The translations under genes and the position numbers were made by a program. A DNA stretch of 64,000 bases from Neocallimastix lanati (nom. inval.) (Eukaryota > Neocallimastigomycota > Neocallimastigomycetes > Neocallimastigales > Neocallimastigaceae): NCBI GenBank assembly GCA_016946835.1, contig JACVTC010000077.1:309501-373500 (forward strand), in the 5' to 3' direction. The notes under the pieces are model-generated. The model saw only the letters and a program-made list of their open reading frames with translations, was not told the DNA's origin and ran no database searches. This document shows positions 49,276 to 64,000 of this stretch, in pieces. Each line of letters starts with the position of its first letter. The stretch's first letter is position 1.

Positions 49276-49662
49276 AAAAAAATCATTTATTGTATAATTC
49301 TATTTTTATACATATGTCTTTTTACAATTTTTTATTTTTAATATAATTTAATGCATTCGTTATTCTAAAATGTTAGTGGCTTATAATAATTCTAATTCAT
49401 GAATATATGATAATAAATCAAAGTTACGAAGTGTTCATATGTATTATAACTGAAAAACTATGAGCATAACCTTTTTTTCTTCTTAATTATTTATTTAGTC
49501 AAAATTTAAACGTATAATTAAAATAAAACATAAAGTAACTACTTTATAAATAAAATAAATAAAATATTTAAAACAATTATTAATAATTATAACTCTATAC
49601 ATTTTTTTATATAGAATTTATTAACATTAATATTATTTGATTTCATTAATAAAGTTTTAATC

Positions 49663-49706
<44 letters not shown>

Positions 49707-50339
49707 ATAAAAATAATTTATATATAAATATAAAATTATATATTTCATCATTTTTTAAATTTTTAATTAATATGTTATATGACATGCGATCTAAGCCTTT
49801 TTTCTAAACTATATTTTTGGTCTTATAAAAATTTAATGTTATTTTATAATAAATAAAGATGATGATTATTATTTTTCATTTTAATCAAAATAATAATGAA
49901 ATTTAAAACATAGAGAAAATTAATAATACTAAATAGACATATAACATTTCATTTTTAATAAAAACCAGAAACGTAAGATTTTAATTTATTCATTTTATTG
50001 AATTTTTTAAATTTTTATTACAATATTATTTTATACATATAATATATATTCATTATAATAATATTAAAAAAAATTAAAGTTTGAAAATCATTAGAAGAAA
50101 TAGAAAATATAGTATTTAAATAATAAATATATATTTAGTTAATAATTAATTAAAAATTAATATATTACAATTGTATATATAATAGTGTAATTAAGATAAA
50201 TTAGAATTTTATTATATAAAAATATATAAAGATGATGAAAAAGATATTAAGAAACAAAAATTTTATATTTTTAATTAATAAAATTGAAATAATAAAGTGT
50301 AATTAATAAATGAAAAATTTTAATTATTAAAATAATAAA

Positions 50340-50662
50340 TGAAAATTAATAATCAATAATCAATAATCAATAAATAAATAAATAAATAAATAGATAAATA
50401 AATAAATAATAATAATAATTAAATAATCAATAATCAATAATAACAAATAAATAATAAATAAATAATAAATAAAAAGTGTTAGTAATAAATAATTAAATAA
50501 TAAATTATAAATAATAAATAATAAATAATAAATAATAAATAATAAAAAATAATAAATAATAAAAAATAATAAATAATAAAAAATAATAAATAATAAAAAA
50601 TAATAAATAATAAAAAATAATAAATAATAAAAAATAATAAATAATAAAAAATAATAAATAAT
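50340..50662 (+). repeat. AAT/AAAT compound repeat with higher-order unit
   Basis: Mixed AATAAT and AAAT units. From about 50545 a regular unit of about 17 bp (AATAATAAATAATAAAA) repeats seven times or so. Confidence 0.85.
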
Positions 50663-51719
50663 ATATTATATATATATTAATAATATAAAAAAATAAATTT
50701 ATTACATTTATTAATTCAGTATTGTTTATATAATATAAAAAAAAAATAAAATAAAAAAATTTTATATTATAATTATACTACTATATATAAAATTATTTTT
50801 TTGTATTAAATAATAATTATATTTCATTATATACGTTAATTTATTTATAATTGAATTTTTTTTTTTTTTTTTTTTTTTTTTTATTTTTAAATAAATTAAA
50901 ATACAAATTAAAGATTCTAATATTTTTAAAAAATATATAAAAATTTTATATAAATATATTTGAAATATTCTTCTATTTTTTGTTAAAATTTTTGTTTTCT
51001 ATTTTCCTTTTCTTTTCTTTATTTTATGTTTGAAAATAATAATATTATTGATATTTAAAAACTAATAAATGAATTAAAAAATACAAATATATAGTATAAA
51101 AAAAATAGTGAAACTAAAAAAATTTAGTTTTTTATTCTTTCTAATTTTTTTTGTTCATTATTTTTAATTTATATTTTTATACTTTTGAACTCTCTAGTGT
51201 AGTTCGTTTAAAATCATATTTTTAAATTAAATTGATATATAATGTTTGAACAATAATAAAAAAGTAAAATAAATAATAATTAAAGAAGAGAGTTAAAAAG
51301 TTTAAATTATTACTAATTGGTATATAGAAATTTTAATTTAAATATATTATAAAATTAAATTTTTCTTCATTTTAGTAATAATAAATTTTATAAAGGAAAT
51401 TAATAATATTAATATTAATAATTAAATAAAGAAAAATAAAATAAAATTATAAAGGTTAAAATTTAAACAAATTTTATTTGCATATTGTTAAATATTATAA
51501 TTAAATCAAATTACAAGTAAATGTAAAATATAAAGTTAAAAAAGTATTTCCTTTTTTCTATCAAAAATAAACTTAAAAAATAAAAATAAAAACATATTAT
51601 ATTTTTTTTTTAAATAGAAAGAAAAGAAATATAATGATATATGAAAATATATAATATCTGTTTTTGAATAATATTATAAAAATAATATAATAAAATTCTT
51701 AATTAAGAAATTTTCAACC

Positions 51720-51754
<35 letters not shown>

Positions 51755-51840
51755 TAACAATATAAATAACAAATATATAACAAATATAAATTTTTAAAAG
51801 AAATAATAAGAAATAAATTTGATATATTTAAAGAATAATA

Positions 51841-51871
<31 letters not shown>

Positions 51872-51988
51872 CAATAAAAAAGTGAGATAATTTCAAAATA
51901 AAGAAATAAAAAAAAGTAAAAATAATATAATATATATTATTATTATTAATTTTATTTAAAAATATTTTATTTTATTATTACTAGAATT

Positions 51989-52025
<37 letters not shown>

Positions 52026-53218
52026 CCTTTTTTATTTTTATTTTTATTTGATAGTACTTATTTATTTTAATATATTTAAATTATATATAAAATATATTTA
52101 ATTTAATATTAGTTTAAATTTGTCAAATTTTACTAATTTAAAAATCTTTTTATTTAAATATCTTTTTTATTTTTTTTATTTTTTATAAAAATATAGAACT
52201 ATTTATTAAATATATCAATTACATAGTATCAAAAAATAATATATATTAAGAAAAAAATAGTTACCTATTTATTTTGTATAATCTAAGTATTTACTAGTAG
52301 CCCATTTTTTTTATTTCTTTGTATTTTGGCAATATTTATTTTATATAATTACTAATATCAACAGGTAAAAATTTGTATAAAGGAAAGATAATCTAATATA
52401 TTTATATATATGAAGGTTATAAAATAATAATTTTTAATTCATTTTTTTATATATTTTAAATAATATGTTTTATTTATATATAAATATGTAAAAAGGACAA
52501 CAAACATATACTATATTCAATTAATATCATATTAACAAATAATAAGAAATATTGCATAATTTAATACTCATAAAAATAATTAACATTAAATTTAAACAAT
52601 CATAATAAAATTGTTGAATATAATTTTGCGAAATTCAATAATAAATTAATCCATTAAAAAAGAAGTTTTATTTTTTTAATATAATTAATTAAAAATTTAA
52701 AAATATTATCAAATTTTTATACTCACTAATATAAATTATTATAATTTTTGATAAATTATCTTTATTGTAAATATTTTTCTTGTAAATAATTATTTATTAA
52801 TAAAATTTAAGCAAAAACTAAGCTATAATAATAACAGTAATATTAATTAATTAAAAAATTCAACAATTATTAAAAAATAATCTTTCTGGACATAAAAAAT
52901 TTTTATTTAGAGATAACAATAATATATTAATTATAACGCAGAAATAACTCTAATTAATAAGAAATAATAGCAATAATTAAAAGTTAAAGGCAAAGTCAAG
53001 CAAAAAAAAAAAAAAAAATAAAACAAAATAAAATATAATTCTATATATATATATATAATATTATCCATAAAAAGTTTAAATATATTAATAAATAATTGAT
53101 AAATTTAATTATAAATTTTTTTATCAATTTCAAAAATTTTAAATTCTGCTTCTTTAAATAAGTTTAAAAATTATAAAAGAAAATTATAAAATAAATAAAT
53201 ATATAAAATTATAATAAA

Positions 53219-56008
53219 ATGGCACCATTAGATGTTGAAAAAGTAAAATATATTAATGGCACATTCCAAATTGATGGAGAAATAATACCTAAAAAAGAAT
53301 TTGTAAAGGAGGTAGCTAAATATTTAAAGACAACTAGTGAAGTTTACGGAGTAGCTCAAGCCCAAGCTGGTGTTGCATGGTGTTATAAGAAAGGTATTCT
53401 CCATGTCATACAAGATTATAAAGAAGAACTCCTCAAAAAAAGTATAGGGCGTTCTCTTTCTTCCCGTTCAAATTCTTCTCTTTCTACTTCAAACTCTATT
53501 ACTACTATGACTGAAGAACGTAATATTATACCTAATGAACAACAACGTCGTAATAGTCAACATTCAATATCTGTAAGATCCTCAAATTCTGATGCTACCA
53601 CATCTTCAACGAATACAATAACTAATCCAGTTAATATTAATGCCAATGTTGAGGACCATTTAGATGAGAGTGAACCTTTCCTAATGGATTCAAATCAACC
53701 AAATGAAGATATAGAAGAAATAAGAAGATTGTATAATTTATCCTTAATAGCTGATGAAGAATTACATGAACATTCTGTTATGGATGATGATAATGAAAAT
53801 AGATCAGTACATAATACAACTAATATTATTTTGTCTCCTCCTATTGTACCTTCTCAAGCTAATATGGATATTGATTATTCTACATATTCTAATCTTTCTT
53901 CTGAAAGTTTAGATAATAATGAAGAAGATAATAAATCTGTTGTACCAACACCTATTACTCCTGAATCTATTTCTCCTCAATCTTCAGCTCCTCCTTCTCC
54001 ATCTACACCTCCTAGAACTGTTTCTCTGATTCCTGAAAATGATGTATTAAATAATAATTCTAATATACCAGAGTTAGCTAGTACACATTATACCCAACAA
54101 GAAAGCTCAAATCTTTTACTTTCTAATTCTTTAAACATGTCTACTAATAACCCAGATAATGAATCTGATGATGATGATAATGAACCTAATATTGAATCAA
54201 TCATGAGTAGTATTAGTCAATCTTTGGACTCATTAAGTAATAATAATGCTGTTCAAAGAGAAATTACAGTTGATGAAAATCATAATACTATTATTACTCA
54301 TGCTACAGCAACACCCGTACTCACTGAAATCACCACAAGTGACAGTTCTTCAATAAATGAATATCGTAGTCAAATTAGAAAAATTTTGATTTATGCTTCA
54401 AAACTAAAAATTCCAGATCATCCAATACCAGGATTTAAATCTATCTATTCACCAATTGCTGGTTTAAATGAGGAAGCTGCATTTAGCTGGTACTTGAAGG
54501 CAGCTCATAATGGTAATTCTATTGCTCAATACAGAGTTGGTCTTTATTGTAGTAAAGGTATTAAAGTTGCCATTCCACATGGTAATGATACTTTTCATAT
54601 ATTTAATCTATTATTACCAAATGAACAAGAGAGTGCTACATGGTTTCGTAGATCCGCTTTACAAGGTTACTCAAAGGCTCAAAATAGATATGGTGTATGC
54701 TTAGAAGATGGTATTGGTGTTCCAGTCAATGAAAGAGAAGCTTTTCAATGGTATATGAAGGCTGGAAAACAAGGTCATGGTAGTGCCATGAACCATTTAG
54801 GATGGTGTTATCAAAAAGGTATTGGTGTTGAGGCAGATCAAAAGGAAGCGGCTTATTGGTATAAAAATTCTGCTTTTCATGGCTTTTCTAAAGGTCAATA
54901 TAACTTAGCATGGTGCTATGAAATGGGTAATGGTCTTCCAATGGATTATAAGATGGCTACTTTTTGGTATGAATGCGGTGCCGAAAGAGGTCATGCTGCC
55001 TCCCAGTACAATGTTGGTTTCTCTTATGAAGAGGGAGGTATATGGGGTGTAGAACGTGATGGTAAGAAGGCGGTTTATTGGTATAGACTAGCTGCTGAAC
55101 AAGATGACTTAAATGCTCAAAATAGTTTAGGACGTTGTTATATGGATGGTACTGGTGTAGAAAAGGATTATAAAGAAGGATTAAAGTGGTTCTTATCTGC
55201 TGCTGAACAAGGTCATGCTAATGCCCAAAATAATTTAGGTTGGTGGATTCATAGTAAGTCACAATCCTTCTTATGGTTTTTACGTGCTGCTCTTCAAGGT
55301 CTTTCATGTGCTCAAAATAATTTAGCCTGGTGTTTCCAAGAAGGTTATGGTGTTGAACCAGATCAAAAGCAAGCCATTAATTGGTTCCAAAGTGCAGTTA
55401 ATCAAAATAACTTATATTCAAAGACTCATTTAGCTTGGTGCTATCAAAATGCCATTGGGGTTCCAGAAAATGATAAGCAAGCCTTTGAATGGTATCAAGA
55501 TGCTAATGAACAAAACCATATTCCAGCTAGACGTATATTAGGTTGGTGTTATTGGTACGGTGTTTGTGTTCCAGAAGCAAATCGTGAAAAAGCTATTGAA
55601 TTATTTGAAGGTTTAACTGATCCAGTATTGAATTTAAGTGATGAAGAAAAGGAGCTTTTAATGTCAATGGATATCAGTTTTGAAGATGTTAGTAAAAAGA
55701 ATAAGAATAATGATGATGATGATGATTGGTGGTTTGGAAAGGAAGCAGAAGAACGTACTCTTTCTTCTACTTTCTATACTCAAGGCTTATTCTTGAAGCA
55801 TGGTATTCGTTCTGAAAAGAATCTTGAACAAGCGTTCAGGTATTTTATGGTTGCTGCCAAGAAAAATTATGAATTAGCTCAATTTGAAGTTGCAATGTGT
55901 TATTATGATGGTATAGGTATTGAACCAAATCCGGAAGAAGCTGAAAAATGGTTAAATTTAGCTGCTAAAAACCGTTTAAAGGCTGCTACTTCTTTTATTA
56001 GAAAATAA
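53219..56008 (+). CDS. Sel1-like repeat protein
   Basis: 929 residues, no intron apparent. No signal peptide or membrane helix is seen. A short N-terminal region (residues 1-75) contains one degenerate repeat (VYGVAQAQAGVAWCYKKGIL). Residues 80-380 are Ser/Asn/Thr-rich, with acidic patches, and probably disordered. From about 416 to 810 and again 845-929 there are about twelve Sel1-type repeats (for example EAFQWYMKAGKQGHGSAMNHLGWCYQKGIGV), a TPR-like helical fold that serves as a protein-binding scaffold. An Asp-rich insert (NNDDDDDWWFG, near 830) splits the array. Fungal relatives include Skt5/Chs4-type chitin-synthase activators and Hrd3, but nothing here assigns either role. The start follows an A/T-rich leader and is the first ATG in frame. 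AATAAA sequences follow the stop. Confidence 0.93.
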   Translation: MAPLDVEKVKYINGTFQIDGEIIPKKEFVKEVAKYLKTTSEVYGVAQAQAGVAWCYKKGILHVIQDYKEELLKKSIGRSLSSRSNSSLSTSNSITTMTEERNIIPNEQQRRNSQHSISVRSSNSDATTSSTNTITNPVNINANVEDHLDESEPFLMDSNQPNEDIEEIRRLYNLSLIADEELHEHSVMDDDNENRSVHNTTNIILSPPIVPSQANMDIDYSTYSNLSSESLDNNEEDNKSVVPTPITPESISPQSSAPPSPSTPPRTVSLIPENDVLNNNSNIPELASTHYTQQESSNLLLSNSLNMSTNNPDNESDDDDNEPNIESIMSSISQSLDSLSNNNAVQREITVDENHNTIITHATATPVLTEITTSDSSSINEYRSQIRKILIYASKLKIPDHPIPGFKSIYSPIAGLNEEAAFSWYLKAAHNGNSIAQYRVGLYCSKGIKVAIPHGNDTFHIFNLLLPNEQESATWFRRSALQGYSKAQNRYGVCLEDGIGVPVNEREAFQWYMKAGKQGHGSAMNHLGWCYQKGIGVEADQKEAAYWYKNSAFHGFSKGQYNLAWCYEMGNGLPMDYKMATFWYECGAERGHAASQYNVGFSYEEGGIWGVERDGKKAVYWYRLAAEQDDLNAQNSLGRCYMDGTGVEKDYKEGLKWFLSAAEQGHANAQNNLGWWIHSKSQSFLWFLRAALQGLSCAQNNLAWCFQEGYGVEPDQKQAINWFQSAVNQNNLYSKTHLAWCYQNAIGVPENDKQAFEWYQDANEQNHIPARRILGWCYWYGVCVPEANREKAIELFEGLTDPVLNLSDEEKELLMSMDISFEDVSKKNKNNDDDDDWWFGKEAEERTLSSTFYTQGLFLKHGIRSEKNLEQAFRYFMVAAKKNYELAQFEVAMCYYDGIGIEPNPEEAEKWLNLAAKNRLKAATSFIRK

Positions 56009-57525
56009 ATAAATAAATAAATAATGAAAAAAATTTTTTTTTTTTTCTTTTTTTGAATTTATATAATCATTTTATTATTTATTTTTTTATTTATTTTCAT
56101 ATTAATATATATATATATTAATATAATGGAATAAAAATATATATAAATTTATAAATTATTAATATTCAAAATCGAAATTTATACATATACCATAAACATA
56201 TATAAATATAATTACGTAATAAACACATTTAGCAGTACAAATTTTTAATTTTTACATATTATAAAAAAAATAGTATTATTATTAACAAAAATAATAATAT
56301 TATTATTAATAAATTAATAAATAACAACAACAACAAAAAAAAATAAAAATAAAAAATTAAAAAATAAAAAATAAAACAAAAAAGCAAAGAAAAATTAATA
56401 GCACAAAAACATTATTAACCCAATCATATATGAAAATATATATATATAAAAATTAAGGAATGACAATAAAGTTGATCTATTTTTATATAAATTTGGTATC
56501 CTGTTAAGAAATAACCAATATATTTATCTTTTTATTTTTAGTAACAATTTATTATTAAAATTATTAATTATAATGATATTATTATCAAAATGCTAACTTT
56601 TATTAAAAATATTAAAAAATTATAATAATAATTATAATAATAACTATTATTATTATTATTATTTTTATTATTTATTCTTAATAAGACAAAAAAATTAAAA
56701 AAAAAAAAAAATTAGCATGAAATTAAAGTATTATTATATCTTAATTATCTTATTTTAAAATGCTTTTAATTTTTTAATTTTTTTAATTTTTTTTCCTTTT
56801 TTTTTTTTTTTTGTTTAATATTTATTTTTTAATTATTAATTAAATATATAAGCATAAATTCATTTATGCTTATATATTTAATTTTACTGCTCTCTAATAA
56901 TTCTAATTTATTTATTATTGATCCATTATAAATATTGATTTATAATTAAAAAATAATAATAAAAAAAAAAAAAGGTTAAAGGATTTGTATTAATAACGAC
57001 CATCGTTTATATATTATAAATATAATAATATATATGAAAAACTTTTTTTTTATATATTTAAATATAACCATTTAATCATTTAACAATATGCAAATAAAAA
57101 ATTTTGAGAAATTTTATAATTATTATTTTTTTTTTTTAAAAAAAAAAAAAATAAAAAAAAAAAAAAACTAACTTTATAGTATTTTAGTTACTTAGTTAAT
57201 TTAAGAAATTTTAAAAAATACTCGATTTTAGTATTTTTCTTTTTTTTTTATTATTTTTTATTATTATTATTATTATTATTATTTTTTTTTATTTTCTCAT
57301 TTTATTTTTGTTTAAAAATAAAACCTAAAGAAAGGAAGTAAAGTTAAAAATATATGTAATAATAATAAACTGCTCAAAAAAATAAATAAAAAAAAAAAAA
57401 AGTATTTTCGTTTTAGATAATGAAAATTTTATGATAAAATTTATTAATATATAAATAATTAATATTAATTATTATAGGTATTAACATGTTTATCATTTTT
57501 TTTTTAAATTATTATATCTCTTTTT
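56009..57525. other. Intergenic AT-rich stretch
   Basis: Downstream of the Sel1 gene. It holds poly-T and poly-A runs, short AAT/TTA repeats and inverted A/T runs such as T-run/A-run at about 57127-57166. No gene is seen. Confidence 0.6.
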
Positions 57526-58990
57526 CATAATAAAAGAGATCCTACTTTTCATCTTGCTGGTCAACCAATCCCAATAACTAAATGTTATACCTATTTAGGT
57601 ATACCATTTAATAAAAGCTTATCGTTGAACCCTATTATTAAATTACTTAACTCTAATGTTACTAAAGTTCTCTTTTCTGTTAGTAAATTTCTTTCAAATT
57701 CCAAAATTCCTATTCCATTTAAGAAGATTATAATTAACTCATATGTACTTAGTAAAGTCTCTTTCTTTGCACCTTTACTTGGTTCAAATAAAGCGAGAAC
57801 AAATAATACTCAGAAATTAATTAATAAAGGATTTAGATGGATTGCGGGCATACAAAAAGCCAAATCTTTTATTAATGTATATTCTATTTCAAAAGATTTA
57901 AATATTCCTCCATTGTCGTCTAAGTGTGCTTTGTCTCAAGTCAAATGTTTTGATAAGTGGAAAGATACAAATTGTATTATTTCCTATTTAGTTAATAATA
58001 TTCCAAAATCTAGAAAATATACATGGACAAAAGAAAGTAGAACTCTTAAACGTAAACTAGAGAAAAGAGGTAATAACGATAATAAAATCAAGGATTTTTA
58101 TTGGAAAAGAGATATGAAAATCAATTCTATTTAAACTGAATTTTATGACAAAAACAAATTCGAAGAAACATCAAATTTTATAAAATTTTGTTATGAATAT
58201 CCTGATCTTTCATATGGTTTCTATTAGCTATTGAGAGCACGAAGTGGATATAGATTAAATGCTAGAATTGCTAAAGCTGCAAAAATAATAGATCAAATGT
58301 GTCCTAATTTTTGTCCCTGTTGTAAAAGTAATAAACAATGGATAAGGCATTGATTAATTGATTGTCCATTTTTCAATCATATTCATAGTAAAGTTAATGA
58401 TAAAATTTTATTTTTATATAATGCTTTTAACCGTGGCAACGATATTGTTAATAGTAATAATGATAATAGCAACAGTAATAATAGTGATAGTAATAATAGT
58501 ATTAGTAATAATAGTAATAGTAATAATAGTTATATAATATTAGTAATAGTATTATTAGTAATGTTAGTAATAGTATTGAAAATAATGTGTATGTTGATTC
58601 TAGTGTGTGTGAAAGAGTGTTTAATTTCCTTCTTGGAGGAAGAAGTATTAAAAACAGTACAAGGGAATGGAAGGATCTCTTTAAGTGCTAGATGAAATCA
58701 GGTGCTTATTCTGATACTCCATTCTTGGTGGTTGCTGCGGCTCTTCTTCAATCGATTATACCTATTGCTAATGGCCAGCAATGGTCTTTGTTCAATAAGT
58801 TCAAATCGAATCGTACTACTACTACCAAGAGCGTCAATGCTGAAGAAACAGTAAGACAGGCCAGCAGGACTAGCGCAACCAATGAAAATCATAATTTTGT
58901 ATCTTAAAATTATGACTAACATTGTGAAGTCAAAAATTATTATTATACTTCAGTATAATAATGCCCTTGTGAAGTCTTACAGATATTAAT
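57526..58990 (+). mobile_element. 5'-truncated, decayed LINE (non-LTR retrotransposon) 3' end
   Basis: The frame starting near 57526 encodes the region after the reverse-transcriptase palm (FHLAGQPIPITKCYTYLGIP is the usual hydrophobic YLGI segment), continuing to 58131. The same frame goes on past stops at 58132, 58225 and 58351 through a zinc-binding segment of the zf-RVT type (CPCCKSNKQWIRH, then LIDCPFF). A TAATAG/AGTAAT microsatellite (about 58445-58575) follows. The coding frame then shifts (FNFLLGGRSIKNSTREW) and continues past a stop at 58689 to 58907 (FLVVAAALLQSIIPIANGQQ). Endonuclease and the RT core are absent. This is typical of a dead, 5'-truncated LINE. The clade cannot be told from this part. 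Confidence 0.85.
58922..58976 (+). other. Hairpin bracketed by direct repeats in the LINE 3' tail
   Basis: Perfect 10-bp stem ATTATTATAC (58939-58948), loop TTCA, GTATAATAAT (58953-58962), flanked by TTGTGAAGTC at 58922-58931 and 58967-58976. It lies just after the last LINE stop codon, so it may be the 3' structure that the LINE enzyme recognises; that is inference. Confidence 0.6.
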
Positions 58991-59154
58991 TAAATGAAAC
59001 TAGAATATTTTATACCATTATTTTATTTTATTTTATTTTGTGTTTTTTTTGTTTTGTTTATTTTTTTATCTTTTTTTTCCCTTTATTACATGTATTTTTT
59101 CAAATATTTAATTAATAAAGATGAAACAAGTTTGCTGCCGTTAAAAAAAAAAAA

Positions 59155-59317
59155 ATTATACCTAAATGTATTATTTTCTAAACTATATAAAAGTATATAT
59201 ATATAAATGGAATAAAATTAATTGATATCTTTTTTTTAAAAATATTATACCTGGAATGTATTATTTTCTAAACAATATAAAAGTATATATATGTAAAAAG
59301 AGTAAAATTAATTGATA
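59155..59317 (+). repeat. Two-copy tandem duplication
   Basis: Copies of about 74 bp at 59155-59227 and 59244-59317, both running from ATTATACCT to TTAATTGATA with a few differences; offset 89 bp. Noncoding. Confidence 0.8.
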
Positions 59318-59978
59318 ACTATGACTAATAAATATATATATATATATATATATGAATTTATATGTTAAAATTTTTTCTATAAAAAGAGAATTTTTCAAAA
59401 CATAAAAATTTTTTGAAGTAGGAAAATATGTGAACTGTAATTTATAAAATTTTTGTATATATACTTATAAATTATTTCTAATTAAGTGGATTTGATGTTA
59501 ATAATGTTTGATATAGAAAATATATAACTATTAAGAGTTTTATTTAGAGTTGTAATTTTTTTTTTTTTATATGGGAAATAAAATAATAGTATAAATCTTG
59601 ATATAAAATCTTTTTAATAATTATTATTAAACTGGAAATAAGATTTATTATAAATTAAAGTTTATACAGATTTTCATATTAATTGGTTTAAAATGATTTA
59701 TTATTAATATATATATATATATATTTTTTTTAAATTAATAATTAATACATGTATTAATTAAAGTTTAAAGAAACGTTAATTAAATTTTTATTATTCTTAT
59801 TATTTTTTTTTTAAAGAAAAAAGGTCAATCAAAAAATTATAACAACATAATAAAAATAAATTATTTTTACCATTTAAGAAAAAATATATATATATTATTA
59901 AATAAATAAATAAATAAGTAAGAAAATTAAAAATTAAAAAATAATTTATAAATTTATTTTTTTATTATAAAAAAAAAT
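59318..59978. other. AT-rich upstream region of the mannosidase gene
   Basis: No gene is seen. TA dinucleotide runs (59333-59352, 59708-59725) and T-runs are present. The core promoter of the mannosidase should lie near the right end, but no distinct motif stands out. Confidence 0.5.
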
Positions 59979-63468
<3,490 letters not shown>

Positions 63469-63554
63469 GTAATATTAAAAATTTTATTAATTTTTTATTT
63501 ATTTATTTTATTTTATTATATTTTATTTTACTTTATTTTATTAAATTTTTACTT

Positions 63555-64000
63555 TCGTTTTTAATATTCTACTATTTATCATATTTTATTTTATTTTATT
63601 AAATCTGTACTTTCTTTTTTAATATTCTACTATTTATTTTATTTTTTTTAATAAATCTGTACTTTCTTTTTTAATATTCTACTTTTTATTTTATTTTATT
63701 TTATTTTATTAAATCTGTACTTTCTTTTTTAATATTCTACTATTTATTTTATTTTATTTTATTTTATTAAATCTGTACTTTCTTTTTTAATATTCTACAT
63801 TTTATTTTATTTTATTTTATTTTATTAAATCTGTACTTTCTTTTTTAATATTCTACTTTTTATTTTATTTTATTAAATCTGTACTTTCTTTTTTAATATT
63901 CTACTATTTATTTTATTTTATTTTATTTTATTAAATCTGTACTTTCTTTTTTAATATTCTACATTTTATTTTATTTTATTTTATTTTATTAAATCTGTAC
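63555..64000 (+). repeat. Minisatellite in mannosidase intron 14
   Basis: About eight complete units plus a partial one at the window edge. Each has a conserved core with ATCTGTACTTTCTTTTTTAA and ATATTCTAC, joined by a variable number of TTTTA pentamers, so the period ranges from about 50 to 58 bp. The first unit (near 63545) has diverged. The array probably runs on past the window. Confidence 0.9.

Noticed and set aside
58994-59206. 70-residue open frame after the LINE
   Set aside because: Phe/Leu-rich frame over T-runs, overlapping a noncoding tandem duplication.

Overview
The window looks like nuclear DNA of a very AT-rich fungus, most likely an anaerobic gut fungus (Neocallimastigomycota). 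The grounds are long A/T homopolymers and AAT/AAAT microsatellites, Asn-rich proteins, a Sel1-repeat protein, and a fungal vacuolar-type alpha-mannosidase cut by many short AT-rich GT-AG introns. This placement is inference. Dictyostelids are the main alternative, but fourteen exons in about 1.25 kb of coding sequence argues against them.

Bases 1-44,100 are almost entirely Ty3/gypsy (Metaviridae-type) LTR retrotransposons. Element A (1-3030, decayed) is followed by a tRNA-like sequence with Pol III A and B boxes on the minus strand (about 3500-3575). Seventeen bases upstream of that tRNA-like 5' end begins a head-to-tail stack of LTR insertions (3591-29654). In order these are element B (whole, very young), element C (whole, very young), solo LTR F, solo LTR E, solo LTR G, two probable solo LTRs H and I, element D (full length, about one break) and a solo LTR of family B. 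Neighbouring insertions are separated by exactly the 4-bp target duplication (TTAT, ATTA or TATG, all windows of one ATTATG site), except the tentative H/I boundary. All lie in the same orientation. This resembles repeated targeting of a Pol III start site, as known for yeast Ty3. A separate whole element J (30963-38262, TSD CAAT) and a heavily decayed minus-strand element K (about 38774-44100) follow.

The elements fall into two lineages by primer-binding site: B and J (TGGAGATATCGG) and C and D (TGGCGAGCTATGCAGGAC). K groups with J, and A with C/D, by protein. In all five copies whose gag-pol junction is readable (A, B, C, D, J), pol is in the -1 frame. Gag ends in a canonical in-phase slippery heptamer (TTTAAAC, or AAAAAAC in J) followed by a short hairpin.

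Bases 44,100-53,218 are a gene-poor, repeat-laden AT desert. The host genes are a 929-residue Sel1-repeat protein (53219-56008) and the first fourteen exons of a GH38 alpha-mannosidase (59979 to beyond the window end, with a minisatellite in the last visible intron). A 5'-truncated, decayed LINE 3' end (57526-58990) lies between them.
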